Source of the DNA: Suillus spraguei
Lineage: Eukaryota; Basidiomycota; Agaricomycetes; Boletales; Suillaceae
Reading direction: 5' to 3'
Length of the DNA stretch: 64,000 bases
NCBI GenBank assembly: GCA_016800925.1
Contig: JABCPU010000373.1
Coordinates: forward strand, 1 to 64,000
Below, piece after piece: positions 21,970 to 32,652 of the stretch. The translations under genes were made by a program, and so were the position numbers. A model generated the notes under the pieces. That model was given only the letters and a program-made list of their open reading frames with translations, made no database searches and had not been told where the DNA came from. Positions within the stretch are counted from its first letter, which is position 1. The number at the start of each line of letters is the position of its first letter.

Positions 21970-22774
21970 TTGCCTCCTGCCTTCGTTCCTTCTCTTCTTT
22001 CGTTCGTGCGTTTGTTCCCGTTCTCTTCTTCCCTTCCTTCCTTTGTTCTGTTGTGCTCTTCCTTGTCCTCTCTTGACTGTCTAAGAACTGGTGTCCTCAA
22101 GGGGGCAAAACGCAGGTGTTTTGCCACCTTCCCTCTCTCTCTAAAAACTCGCATCTTCCAGGTGTTTTGCCCCCTTGTACACTCTCCCTCTCAAACTCAC
22201 CTTAGCATGGGGCTTACTGCGTGTACCTTTCATCTTGTGGAATCAAAGTTCGAACGGTCTTGACCGTTCGACCTTTAAAAGGTATGTCTCCATTCAAAAT
22301 TGAACTAAAATAATCCATGAATTAGTATGTACTATAGGGTCTGCTACTTGTGGGGTATAATCTCTCCGCGGTCCTTGGCGCATTTGACAGCGGCAAGGAG
22401 GGCTGTGTTGACCTTCTTTGTACTCTGTATATGCGGTAAGGAATGCCAACTCGTTTCCTTGGTACCTTCAAATGGTGAGTAACTTTGTGTGCTATTAGCA
22501 CAATCACAGCACACTGGTGGTACTTCGAGCCGAAGATGGCCTTGTTCTTTCCCTTGAGCATTTGGCTGGCCAGTCTCTGAGGGCTACATGCAGGCCACGT
22601 CCAGGATCGGCTTCTGTACAGTGCTGGACAATATACCTCCAGAAGTCCTTCTTGGGAGCATAGCTCCCATCAGCGCACCGTACAGGAAGGTTTGGAATGT
22701 CCAGACCCATCTCAGGAAGCGGCCCAGAGCCAAGGTTGGTGTTGCTGGCTCTGAAGTTTGTGTTGATCTACTAC
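21970..22774 (-). other. Insertion relative to the mirror locus, with a repeat-type coding relic
   Basis: At the mirror locus the 250-bp unit runs straight into the 31-bp satellite; here about 800 bp intervene. Its minus strand holds a broken frame (22,730-22,300): EMGLDIPNLPVRCADGS, KKDFWRYIVQHCTEADPGRG, LHVALRDWPAK, then after a frame change KAIFGSKYHQCAVI. I associate this combination with uncharacterised proteins repeated in agaricomycete genomes, not with a defined enzyme. The left part is a pyrimidine-rich run. A perfect 10-bp inverted repeat, TCGAACGGTC and GACCGTTCGA, is centred at about 22,261. Confidence 0.4.
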
Positions 22775-24750
22775 TATGAACGTCAACTCGGGTTTGCCGT
22801 TCCGGTATGAACATCAACTTAGGTTTGCCGTTCCGGTATGAACGTCAACTTGGGTTTGCTACCGTTCTAATATGACTGTCAACTCGGGTATGCCGCTGTT
22901 TCAATATGAACGTCAACTCGGGTTTTCCGTTCCAGTATGAACGTCAACTTGGGTTTTCCGTTCCAGTATGAACGTCAACTCTTGCGGCCGTTCCAGTATG
23001 AACATCAACTCGGGTTTTCCGTTCCAGTGTGAACGTCAACTTGGATGTGCGGCCGTTCCAGTATAAACATCAACTTGAGTTTTCCATTGCAGAATGAGCG
23101 TGAACTTGGGTTTGCCATGCCAGTATGAACGTCAACTCAGTTGTGCCGTTCCTAACTTGGGTTTGCCGTTCCAGTATGAACGTCAACTTGAGTTTGCGGC
23201 CGTTGTAGTATGAACGTCAACTTGGGTTTTCCATTCAAGTATGAACGTTAACTCAGTTGTGCCGTTCCAAACATGGGTTTGCCGTTCCGGTATGAATGTC
23301 AACTTGGGTTTGCTACCGTTCCAATATGACTGTCAACTGGGGGTGTGCCGCTGTTCCAATTTAAACATCAATTCGGGTTTGCCGATCAAGTATGAACGTC
23401 CACTTGGGTCCGCCGTTCCAGTATGAACGACAACTCAGTTGTGCCATCCCCACTTGGCTTGCTGTTCCGGTATAAATGTCAACTTGGGTTTGCCGTTCCG
23501 GTATGAACATTCACTAGGGGTTGCCATTTTGCCAATATGAATGTCAACTAGGGTTTGCCGTTCCGGTACGAACATAAACTTGAGTGTGCCGCCGTTCCGG
23601 TATGAACGTCAACTAGGGTATGCCGTTCCAGTATAATCGTCAACTCAGGTGTGACGTTTTCCGTTCCAGTATAAATTTCAGCATGGGTTTGCCGTGCCAG
23701 GCTGAACGTCAAGTGCCGTGTGTCATTCCGATATGAACATCAAGTGGAGTTTGCCGTCGTTCCACTATGAATGTCAACTACGGCTTGCCGTTCCGGTATG
23801 AACGTCAACGAAGGTTTGCTCCAATTCCAATATGAACGTCAGCTCGGGTTTACCGTTCCAAATATGGGTAGGCCGTTCAAGAATGAACTTCAATCAGGAC
23901 GTGACGTTCCGGTATGAACGTCAACTAGGGTGTGCTGTCCCGGAATGAATGTCAACTTGGGTGTGCCGCCGGTGTGGTATAAATGTCAACTTTGGCTTTC
24001 CGCTGTCTCAGGATGATCGTTCACTCGTGCTTGCCGTTCCGGTAGGAACATCGACTTGGGTTTGCCGGACTGGTATGAACGTCTACTTTGGTTGGCCGTT
24101 CACAACTTGGGTTTGCCGTCCCAGCATGAACATCAATTCAGGTACGCCGCTTCTGTAGGAACGTCAACTTGGGTTTGCCGTTCCGTGATAAATGTCGACT
24201 TGGGTTTGCCGCCATTTCGATATGAACGTCAATTGGGGTTGCCGGTCCAGTAGGAACGTGAACTTGTGATTGCTACTGTTCAAAAATGAGTGTCATCTCG
24301 GGTCTGCTGTACTGGTATGAATGTCTACTTGGGCTTGCCGTTCCTAACATATGTTTGCCGTTCCAGCATAAACGTCAACTCAGGTTCGCCGTGTCAGTAT
24401 GAAGGTCACCTTTGGTTTGCCATTTGAGTGCAAATATTCATGTAAACAAGGGCTTGCCGTTCCGGTATGAACGTCAATTCAGGTTTGCTGTTCCGTATGA
24501 AGGTCAAATTAGGCTTGCTGTTCCAGTATGAACGACCACTGGGGCATGCCGTCGTTCCAATGTGAATGCCAACTAGGGCTTGCCATGCCGATATCAACGA
24601 CAACCCAGGTTTGCCGCCGTTCCGATGTGAACATCCACTACGGGTTGCCGTTCCGGGTTGCACATCAACAGGGATGTGCCGGTCCCACCTGTTGGTTGCC
24701 GTTCCCGTATGAACGTCAACTACGGTGTGCCGTTTTGATAGCCAAACTTG
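22775..24750. repeat. 31-bp satellite, array A (about 60 units)
   Basis: Tandem degenerate units close to GCCGTTCCGGTATGAACGTC plus AACTTGGGTTT, 31 bp, with frequent 3-bp longer units where GCCGCC replaces GCC. Single units are 70-95 percent alike by eye. The repeat is followed by unique sequence (GACTTGCCTTCAGACTCCAC ... TTTGCGGACGTCC, to 24,805) that is also found, inverted, beside array B. Short frames across it are broken by stops and are not genes. Confidence 0.9.
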
Positions 24751-24810
24751 AGACTTGCCTTCAGACTCCACTCGCTCAACTTGTGTTGCATTCTTTGCGG
24801 ACGTCCTAAG

Positions 24811-26020
24811 TGAATCATACAAAGTCTAAGGACTTGTGCCGGTGAGGTGTGGAGGAGAGCCTCGGACGGAGTGCACTGTGCAACAAAGCGCCAACCCACT
24901 TCTGGAAGAGCGGGAAAACATCATGCATAATCATGTCCGGCCAACGGGGATAAGGGAATGTCTTTTGCACCAAGTCCAAAGTGAAATGGACAGACGACAA
25001 CCTGTAGTACTTAGTTTAGGACAGCATAGAAGCCAAGCGTCATGGGGAAGAAGATACTGCACAGGAGCTGGAGGAGTGTAGACAATAGGACTGGAGAACA
25101 GCAGTCGAGATGTCCGGAACAGGTCCGGAGGCGCAGATTTCTGTGGATCTAATGGAAGGTATGGTACCACTATGGCGAGTAGGACCGGAGATTGTTTCAC
25201 ATGGGTACAGGCCATTCCGAAGAGCACCCGGCATAAACCGAATCAGTGGCCAACGACCATTGAATGAGCCGGAGGTGAGCGGGATTGATAGCAGAAATTC
25301 GCAGGAAGTCCGGAAAGCACGATCAAAGCTCTTGCCTCAGGAATGGTCACATAGGCGTCAGCTGGAGGATTACTTGAGCCGGAGCCCTAGGGTAAGAATG
25401 CAATAGAGTCATATAGACATGAGCAATTCATGAGGAACACAGATATGCGTAAGCATATAAAGCCATCATCAGAGTGAAAGTCTGCTGGAGTTTCTAGACC
25501 ACTTCATATACTCGTGCGGAAGAATTAGTACGCATAGTCCCCGGCTATGTATGGAGCATGCGGAAACATGGTAGTAAGTACAACTGCATAGATTATCAAC
25601 ACGGAGCGGAGCGAGCCAATAGCTGGAGAGGCAGAGATGTCTCCATGGGGTAATGTGTAGATCCCTGAAAACAGTTTGGAGATTTGTGCAGCAGTTCTCC
25701 GGAGGTACAGAGACCCAGAGCTTTGCAATCCGGATAGTGATGGGGCCATGGATTGGATGTATGGTGGACATGTCTGCAAGGCCCGAGATAGGAAGGTCCG
25801 GCCATAGTTGTGGGTCAGACTGTACTCGGAGTGGCTTAGGATGTATGTGGGCTGAGCAGGCTGACATTGGAGGTCTGCATGGTCGGAGATATGGGGATTG
25901 GATCCGGAGATCCTGGTAATGATGTGCTGTGAAGTCCGGTATATGAAAAGAGTCTTCATGGAGAAAACCTGGCATACAACACACCAGCCCCACTGATATA
26001 TACTCTTTATCCCAGCAAGA
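24811..26020. mobile_element. LTR-like repeat, about 1.2 kb, copy 1
   Basis: Starts TGAATCATACAAAGTC just where homology to the mirror locus ends (after GCGGACGTCC), which marks a clean insertion edge, and runs to about CTTTATCCCAGCA near 26,010. It matches 41,233-42,452 in reverse orientation. The interior is rich in CCGGA/TCCGG words. A 185-codon minus-strand frame (25,469-26,026) is partly kept in the other copy, but as repeats of ISGSNPHIS-like CCGGATCC words, not a protein family. No target-site duplication was found, so LTR identity is inferred from the ends, size and nearby gypsy pol. Confidence 0.5.
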
Positions 26021-26029
26021 TACCAAATC

Positions 26030-27655
26030 TTGAACTCTGCGCCCTTACAGATCCATGTCCACGCCCAGAATCAACACCAAGCCTGTCCTTCGGTCATTGG
26101 GTTCAGGTCAGTGTGTTTCACCACACCGCTACCGACCTGACATCACCCTGGTCTTAACTATGGATCAGCTTTCATGATATTTACAATACAAGGCGGACAA
26201 ACCTTATCTTGCAGCAACTGACACGATCAACACTCTGATCGGCTAAGACGCATTCACCGTCACTATTAAATATATAGACGGCAATGGCATCCGTGTCGCC
26301 TTCAGACCTGAAGTGGAGGCAGGCTTGTGTCCTGAAGGACGGCCCCCTGCGCTAGGTGAGGTAGTGGGGCTGGATGCCGCCCGGCATCACGCACCTGCAC
26401 AGATTGGCGGCCCTCAGGAGGTGGCTGAAGTAGCATGGCTGGATCCTTGCCAACGTGAACTCATAAATGGAGCCCTGTGTGATACCCTGGAGCGCATGAA
26501 GAAGCAAATTCCGTGGAAGCAGCGCAGTGTGTCAGAGAGGTTACCTGAGAAGAGCAAGAGAGAAAACGAGGAAACAATGAGACACTTCCCACCATCATTT
26601 TCCCCGCCATAATTTCCTGGCAGATATCCACAGCAGTGGCAGGGTGTTTCCACTTTCCCGCGCTTCAAACATAGATTCGGTACAATGTTCGAGGCATTGT
26701 CCAATGTACGTCCGTCATTTTCGCTATATTACCGGTATATTGGCTTGCAAGAATGTTCTTACAACCCGAGTGCTGATGATAAATTTGGCCTACCATTCGG
26801 GCCGTGCATCACATGAACTTGATTTGACTAGGGTAAATTGAAGTTGAGGCCGGATATTGTTAATCAAGGATTCCTGTTGTTGACAGTGGTATTCAAACGG
26901 TATAGTATTGTAGAACTAAATGTGACCTCCACCCGGCGTCGCAGTCTATTCATACGTGCATTAATGACAGTAACCTGCATTTCAGCGCTGCAAGTGCAGG
27001 TTCAACCGTCGGCTATGATTTCGATGGCACGGGTATGGGATTCAATAGGCCGTCCGGTCTGTGAATAATCACTTCCAGTCCGGGTCAGCAGTCTCGCCTA
27101 ATAGCCTTTGGTTAGCTTCTCTGAACGCCATGAGGCGCGATATACAAAGCAAGAGGACCATTTTGATGTTAAAGATGCTGCTGGGGCCAGACATCCTGAC
27201 TGACGACAATGCAGCATGGGAGAACAGCCAGAAAATGTGCCGGACTGAATCAACTCACACATACCACAGCTAGTGCACGTATGGATAAATTAGCTAGCGG
27301 CCTGGGTAGATCGGATGACGGCCGGCATACCTGGTACAAATAGCGACTGGTACTGATGTGTACAAACAAGCTGACCTATTTCGTCGGACGATTGCCTCCC
27401 GGCAATGAGAGCAACATGCCTGCGACGAGCACGACTGCTATCGATTGCTATAACCAACTGAATGTTAGGCGTTGACAGTGCCGGCATGGAGTGGCTTCAA
27501 GATCCCTCCGGCCAACTTAGATGTCATCAACTACCGGGCCTTGTGCATAGGTCCAGCACCGGCCGTCATTGACAGCAAGCTCCCTCCGGCCAGCACTAGT
27601 ATGAAGAAGGTAGCACTATGCGTGCACAGCGGTCACCGGCAATGACTGAACCAGA
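26030..27655 (+). other. Decayed sequence, perhaps the gag part of the gypsy element
   Basis: Lies between the LTR-like repeat and recognisable reverse transcriptase, where gag would be expected. Short plus-strand frames (26,313-26,612, 26,644-26,841, 26,838-27,273) are interrupted by many stops. I cannot point to a zinc knuckle with confidence. If the 1.2-kb repeat is not an LTR, this is simply anonymous sequence. Confidence 0.3.
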
Positions 27656-27659
27656 CATT

Positions 27660-29480
27660 CGTGATAACTAATCCCGTCGCCAAATTAATGTTCTTCGATG
27701 ATACAGATATCAAGTCTCCCTCGACAAACGAGCATATCGTCTGTGTCTCGCAACCGTCCAGAATTGGACCGGTCGCGGCACGCGCAGTGGCTTCCATTCT
27801 TTGGGCATTTTCTGCGACGCTTGGATATTCTTGAGACTCAGTATTCTTGCGTATCAACGGACGGGGCATCCACCCGGAGTTCACAATTAACGTAGGATAC
27901 ATGATTGATTCATGTTGCGCTAATATGATCACAGAGTTCATACCAGGTAGTTGTCCTACCCGATCTGTCTTATTGCGTGAACTCACCATCCTGGGGCATA
28001 TGATCGGCGACGATGGCATCTGCCTCGATCCTCATAAAGTTGAGAAATCCGCCATTGGAACCCCGACCTCTAAAGAACTACTGATGCAGTTCATTTGGTC
28101 GGTCGGTATCTAGCGAACGGATGCAAGGCAATTCGCATTCATATGAAGCACCTGTCCAAGATCGCTGCTCACATCGTGAAGTGGCACTGGAATCCCATGG
28201 ACTGGTGTGTGTATGAACTGGTGCGGGCCTGTATTAATCCACACCGTAACGTCAAGCGACAGGCCCTTCGCTCACCTAGCGCATCGCAGAGCGGCGCTAG
28301 TGGTGTGATGTTCTGATGGATCGGACCTTGAGACCGCTGATGTCACCGCCTTCCGGTGTGGCAAATTTAATTCCGCGCAGCAGAACTATCTTGTTCATGA
28401 GCGGCCGTTGTTAGTGATCTTCGAATCCTGAAGCGGTGGCGTCACTGACTGATTTTTTTCAAAAGACCACAAAGACCTCGAATGGTAGGCCAGATGGCTT
28501 GAGGTCCTAAGTGATTTTGACTTCAGTATATTGTATATGCCAGGGGCGGACAATACCCTCGCGGATGCCCTTTTCCGCATGTACAGTAACGAGCCAAAGG
28601 CCACCATGAGAGCGCCCAAAGAATATGTCAGCGGTGAAGAGAACGACGTGCCTAGGACCCTCCTCCTGAACTTCATCAGAGCTCCACTAAATAATGGCAC
28701 TCCGCTGTTCATGGACGCGACTAAGGAGCGCCGGTCGGCACACATAGCTACCAAGATGCTGTATGCGGCCGAAAGCAACCACCTTGTCCGAACGGACGCG
28801 TTCAATATGCCAGTACGTGGACCAACGGGTAGAAAGAAATCACCACTTATTGTTGATAGTAGCGAGAGTACTTCTGTAGGACAGGACAGGATTATAATTG
28901 TAGATGGTGAGGAGAAGGTGCCTACCGGATACGCATCACAGCAAATTCTCACCAACTCATTCTTCATCTCGAAACAGGTGCCTACTAGAGGCGCACCACA
29001 GCAAGTTCTCACCAACTCATCCGTCATCTCGAAACCTAGTGACTCAAGAACCAGGTCGGATGGACCGGTAGACCGGATATCAAGGGATCTGGCGTGTCAT
29101 CTATAGTAAATGATATGAGTTCATTTGAACAGAGGAAACGGCTCACCATCACCACCAAGGATGGATCACAGACAATCCTTACCATGGATGGGCCAGTGGA
29201 TCAGGATATCAGGAGACCTGGTGGCCCTGTCATCTGTAGTGGACGATATAAGATAACCTCAACATCCTCAAGAGACAACTCAAATCACATGATGCGGCAA
29301 TGGGATCCACGCCTATGGCCAACTCACCAGCGACGATGTTCAGGAAGGTGACCTTGAAGCTGGGTCAACTTCCTGAAAGACTACTGGATGGCGGGAAGGC
29401 ATCTGGTGAAAATCAGAGAATTACAGCACGAACAACAAAAACGGACCTGCAGGCAAATGGGCCAAGCACTGACGTCAGAG
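27660..29480 (+). mobile_element. Ty3/gypsy polyprotein relic (reverse transcriptase and RNase H)
   Basis: Scattered plus-strand pieces keep the order of a Ty3/gypsy pol. LTILGHMIGDDGICLDPHKV (about 27,983-28,042) is the reverse transcriptase end region (usual form LGHxIxxxGIxxDPxKV). KHLSKIAAHIVKWHWNPMDW (28,147-28,206) is the thumb to RNase H linker. VSDLRILKRWRH and KDHKDLEW-like pieces (28,410-28,480) and DFSILYMPGADNTLADALFR (28,518-28,577; usual xxGxxNxxADALSR) are the RNase H end. Frames change repeatedly and stops are common. The integrase is not found downstream. A stretch around 28,910-29,030 repeats itself (QQILTNS, QQVLTNS). The element is dead. Confidence 0.75.
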
Positions 29481-29849
29481 AACAATAGGTCCTGGTAGGA
29501 GACATCCAGAAGGCATCAGGCCCTGCCGAACATGCCGGACGACGTAACCAAGGGCCATAACCGGAGAAGCACGCAACCAGACAACGCTATGTCGCACGGG
29601 ACTTTCTGCGTCCCCTCATCTCTTGAAGATGAGGACAAGTCATGAATCGTATCGCCACACTTCAAAGTGCCTCCGGTTTTTTCTGCGATGTCATCTTGGT
29701 ACTAAGGCTATTTGTGAGTGACATGGTATCATCAGGTATATCGATTCTGAGTGTTCTAATTACAAAATGTGCGAAAACAGCGGTAATAGTGGAAGGTGAA
29801 TACAAACAGCCCAGTGATTCCATCTTATCCGTGGACACAGTTTAATTGC
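29481..29849. other. Spacer after the gypsy relic
   Basis: No gene or matched repeat. CTTGAAGATGAGGACAAGTC at about 29,622-29,641 resembles the stretch that often ends chromovirus-type gypsy coding regions before the 3' LTR; this is a weak resemblance only. Confidence 0.3.
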
Positions 29850-30180
29850 GCGGTATCGTCATGCGGCGCTTTCGGATACGGTTGTTCAATTGCTAGGACC
29901 AGTTTCTGTCCACACTGGGATTACCATGTTTCCCGATCCCATCATATTCGCGGAGCTGTTGAGTTGCTGGACGCCGTCATGCAGCGCTAGGACCAGTTTC
30001 TCTCAACGTTTTGATCACTGTATCTTCTTTTCCCATCTTACTGTGCCTCCTGATTTGACCCTTGAGTCACTTTATCTCCTCATCCCATCTTACCGTGTCC
30101 CCTGATCCCATCTTATTGTGGACGCAGCCGAATTGCTGGACACCATCATCCGGCGCTAGGAGCGCTGTCCCTTGACGCCA
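29850..30180. repeat. Imperfect tandem repeat around GCTGGACxCCRTCATGCxGCGC
   Basis: Related words such as TTGCTGGACGCCGTCATGCA and CGGCGCTAGGA recur near 29,865, 29,965 and 30,135, joined by CCCATCTTACTGTG-like words. The spacing is irregular (about 105 and 170 bp). No coding content recognised. Confidence 0.45.
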
Positions 30181-30387
30181 TAATCACCATGTCTCCCGCA
30201 CCTATTGTATTTCTGGAGAGGTGACGAGAATGTTGCCGGAGGTTGCGAAAGTGTTGCCGCTGATGTCCGCACCGATGGAAAGCACCGGGACAGTAGCGGC
30301 CTTCGCGTGGGAAAACTGTAGTGATTATCCCCGCAACCTTCTGGATCACTGGATCAAGGACAAATTACATTAACGCAGTGATATTTT

Positions 30388-31262
30388 GTGGAATATCATT
30401 GACGACACCTTCCGTGAGCTGGAGAGACAATCATCCTGTATGTTTCTTCATAATACAGATGTCAGGGCATCAGACAATTAACCACTTCATCAATACTCCA
30501 CTTACGGCAACCGAGCAATGGTTTGTGGAACATCATTGACCAGACCTTCCACAAGCCGAAGAGTCTATCATCCTAGAGCATTCTGCATTACTCGGAGTCA
30601 GCAATCAAACAATTAACCGCTTCCATGAGCCGAAGAGTCTATCATCCTAGAGGATTCTCAAGGTTAGCAGTCAAACAATTTTAACTGTATTCCTAAAACT
30701 GGGTCCCACTGCTTTGAAGCTGCCGGGTTTTAGGGGGTTGGAGCTACAATCATAAGGACTTCTCCTCAGCTCATGCATTGTCTTTACCCAAGTATGTGCC
30801 TGAGCGAGACTACAGGGGGAGAGATAATCCACATTAGGTAGTATGGAAGGCAGCATGATAAGAGACGTAGAGAAGCGAAAAGTACCTGTAAGTTCGTGCC
30901 ATATTTTTGGCATATATGTACTTGTGTAAGGAGCACAAAGGATGAGCTGAGAAGGAGTCCTTAGGATTTTAGTTCTGCACCTGTAAAACACGGAAGCTTC
31001 TAAGAAGCGGGACGTAGTTTTAGGAATGCAGTTAAGTGTTTGATTGCTGACTCCTGTGTAATTAAGAATCCTCTAGGATGATAGACTCTTCGGCTCGTGG
31101 AAGGTCTGGTCAATGATGTTCCACAAACCATTGCTCGGTTGCCGTAAGTGGAGTATTGATGAAGTGGTTAATTGTCTGATGCCCTGACATCTGTATTATG
31201 AAGAAACATACAGGATGATTGTCTCTCCAGCTCACGGAAGGTGTCGTCAACAATGACGTTCC
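30388..31262. repeat. Foldback element with arms over 200 bp and a 302-bp loop
   Basis: 30,388-30,706 pairs with 31,009-31,262 almost without mismatch over long stretches: CATCCTGTATGTTTCTTCAT, AATACAGATGTCAGGGCATC and GGAACATCATTGACCAGACC on the left have exact reverse complements on the right. The left arm holds one extra internal repeat (R170 core twice), so the arms differ by about 65 bp. The loop 30,707-31,008 is unique and has no obvious gene. The arms are built of R170 sequence, but outer words such as CACCTTCCGTGAGCTGGAGA extend beyond it. The ends are not sharply defined and no target-site duplication is seen. Confidence 0.75.
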
Positions 31263-32652
31263 ACAAACCATTTCTCGGTTGATGGAAGTGGAGCATTGAT
31301 CAAGCGGTTAATTGTTTGATTGCTGACTCCTGTGTAATGCAGAATACTCTACGATGATAGATCCTTCGGCTCGTGGAAGGTCTGGTCAATGATGTTCCAT
31401 GAGCCGTTTCTCGGTTGCTGTAAGTGGAGAATCAAATCATTGTATCCCAGGCACTCTGGTGTCCTGGACTTACTACTAGTCTACTAGGGGCAGGGTTTCA
31501 GCATTGTGGAGGTCATTGCTCTTTTTGACCCTACATGAAATGCGATTTGCAACAGTCAATAACAATCGTTGGAGGTGGTGAGAAAGTTGCTGAAGGCAGG
31601 AAGCAAGTTGCCGGAGGCAATTGCCGGAAGTGTCTGCACCGGGGTAAAGTACCGGTAAGTAGCTGCCGAACCATGGGAAAGCGGTAGTTAGCGGTAATGC
31701 GGACCGAGGTAGAGTAAAGTTAAGTAGAACGTGATTTGGAGTGGAGAAAGAGATTTCAAGGTAAAGCAGGCTTTGGCGACTACTCCTAGGTACTGCTTGT
31801 ACAATACAAAGTTTGGTAAGTAGAAGTTTTTATTCTGAGCAATACCGAGCATTGATGATCAGCATCCAGCACACATTTGGCTGGCCATTATAGACTCGGA
31901 ATAAATAGCAAAAACATGTGACAGACATGTAACGACACTGTACTTGTTACAACATCTAAGGAAAGGAAATTTCGAGAGTTTCCGGCAAGTTGACACAGGT
32001 GACCGCACCGTGGGAAAGTACACTTGCGTGGCCGCTACTGCAGTTGCCGGAGCGTGAGAATGTACCGGTAAAATCGGCACATGGAGGAAATGGACTTTAA
32101 ACACGTCAAACAATGGGGACATGCTGCTTCATCTGCTGAGGCTAGGCAGAGCGGGTGAAAATAGTGGAAAGTCTACGGCAAGTGAGAACCCGGCCGGCAA
32201 TTCACCAGATGCGGCAAAGCAGCGGCATATAGATGGTTCATCTTGCGGAAAAGGTGTTGACACCCATATGAAAATATGGTCACATGAACCTATAACGAGT
32301 CTCATTGTCACAGTGCCATGCTTCGAAGAGAACTTAACCATTGGTGGCGAGAACTCAGGGGTCTTAAAATTCATCACCTCCTGCAAAAGGCAGGCAACAC
32401 ATAATCACACTCAGACTTGCACTATTTGTTGAGGCCACAGAATCAGAACACAAAATGCAATATTAATATTTTAGACACTGCCTATAAAGGTATTTCCAGA
32501 AACATCTATGCAGAGTAATAAGCAACTATCTCTATCTCTTGCATGTCGTGGTTTGGTCAACTACAAAGGGTCCTAGACAAGAAGCAAGAAGCGCAAGGTA
32601 ACTTGGGTGTAGAACCAGGTGAACTTCATGGCATTTAAGCTTTCACTCTATA
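31263..32652. repeat. Repeat-rich spacer with R170 and GTTGCCGG-type words
   Basis: R170 copies continue to about 31,430, followed by a reverse copy of the 168-bp repeat (31,430-31,510). Stretches at 31,560-31,700 and 31,970-32,210 share GTTGCCGGA, GCACCG and GGGAAAG words with 30,220-30,310. 32,420-32,652 shows nothing recognisable. No gene. Confidence 0.4.

Noticed and set aside
22775..24750. Regular 31-bp repeats considered as a CRISPR array
   Set aside because: Units are directly adjacent with no unique spacers, diverged, and the context is eukaryotic.
25469..26026. 185-codon minus-strand frame, partly conserved at 41,201-41,755
   Set aside because: Lies wholly within the LTR-like repeat; similarity comes from repeated CCGGATCC words, and no domain is visible.
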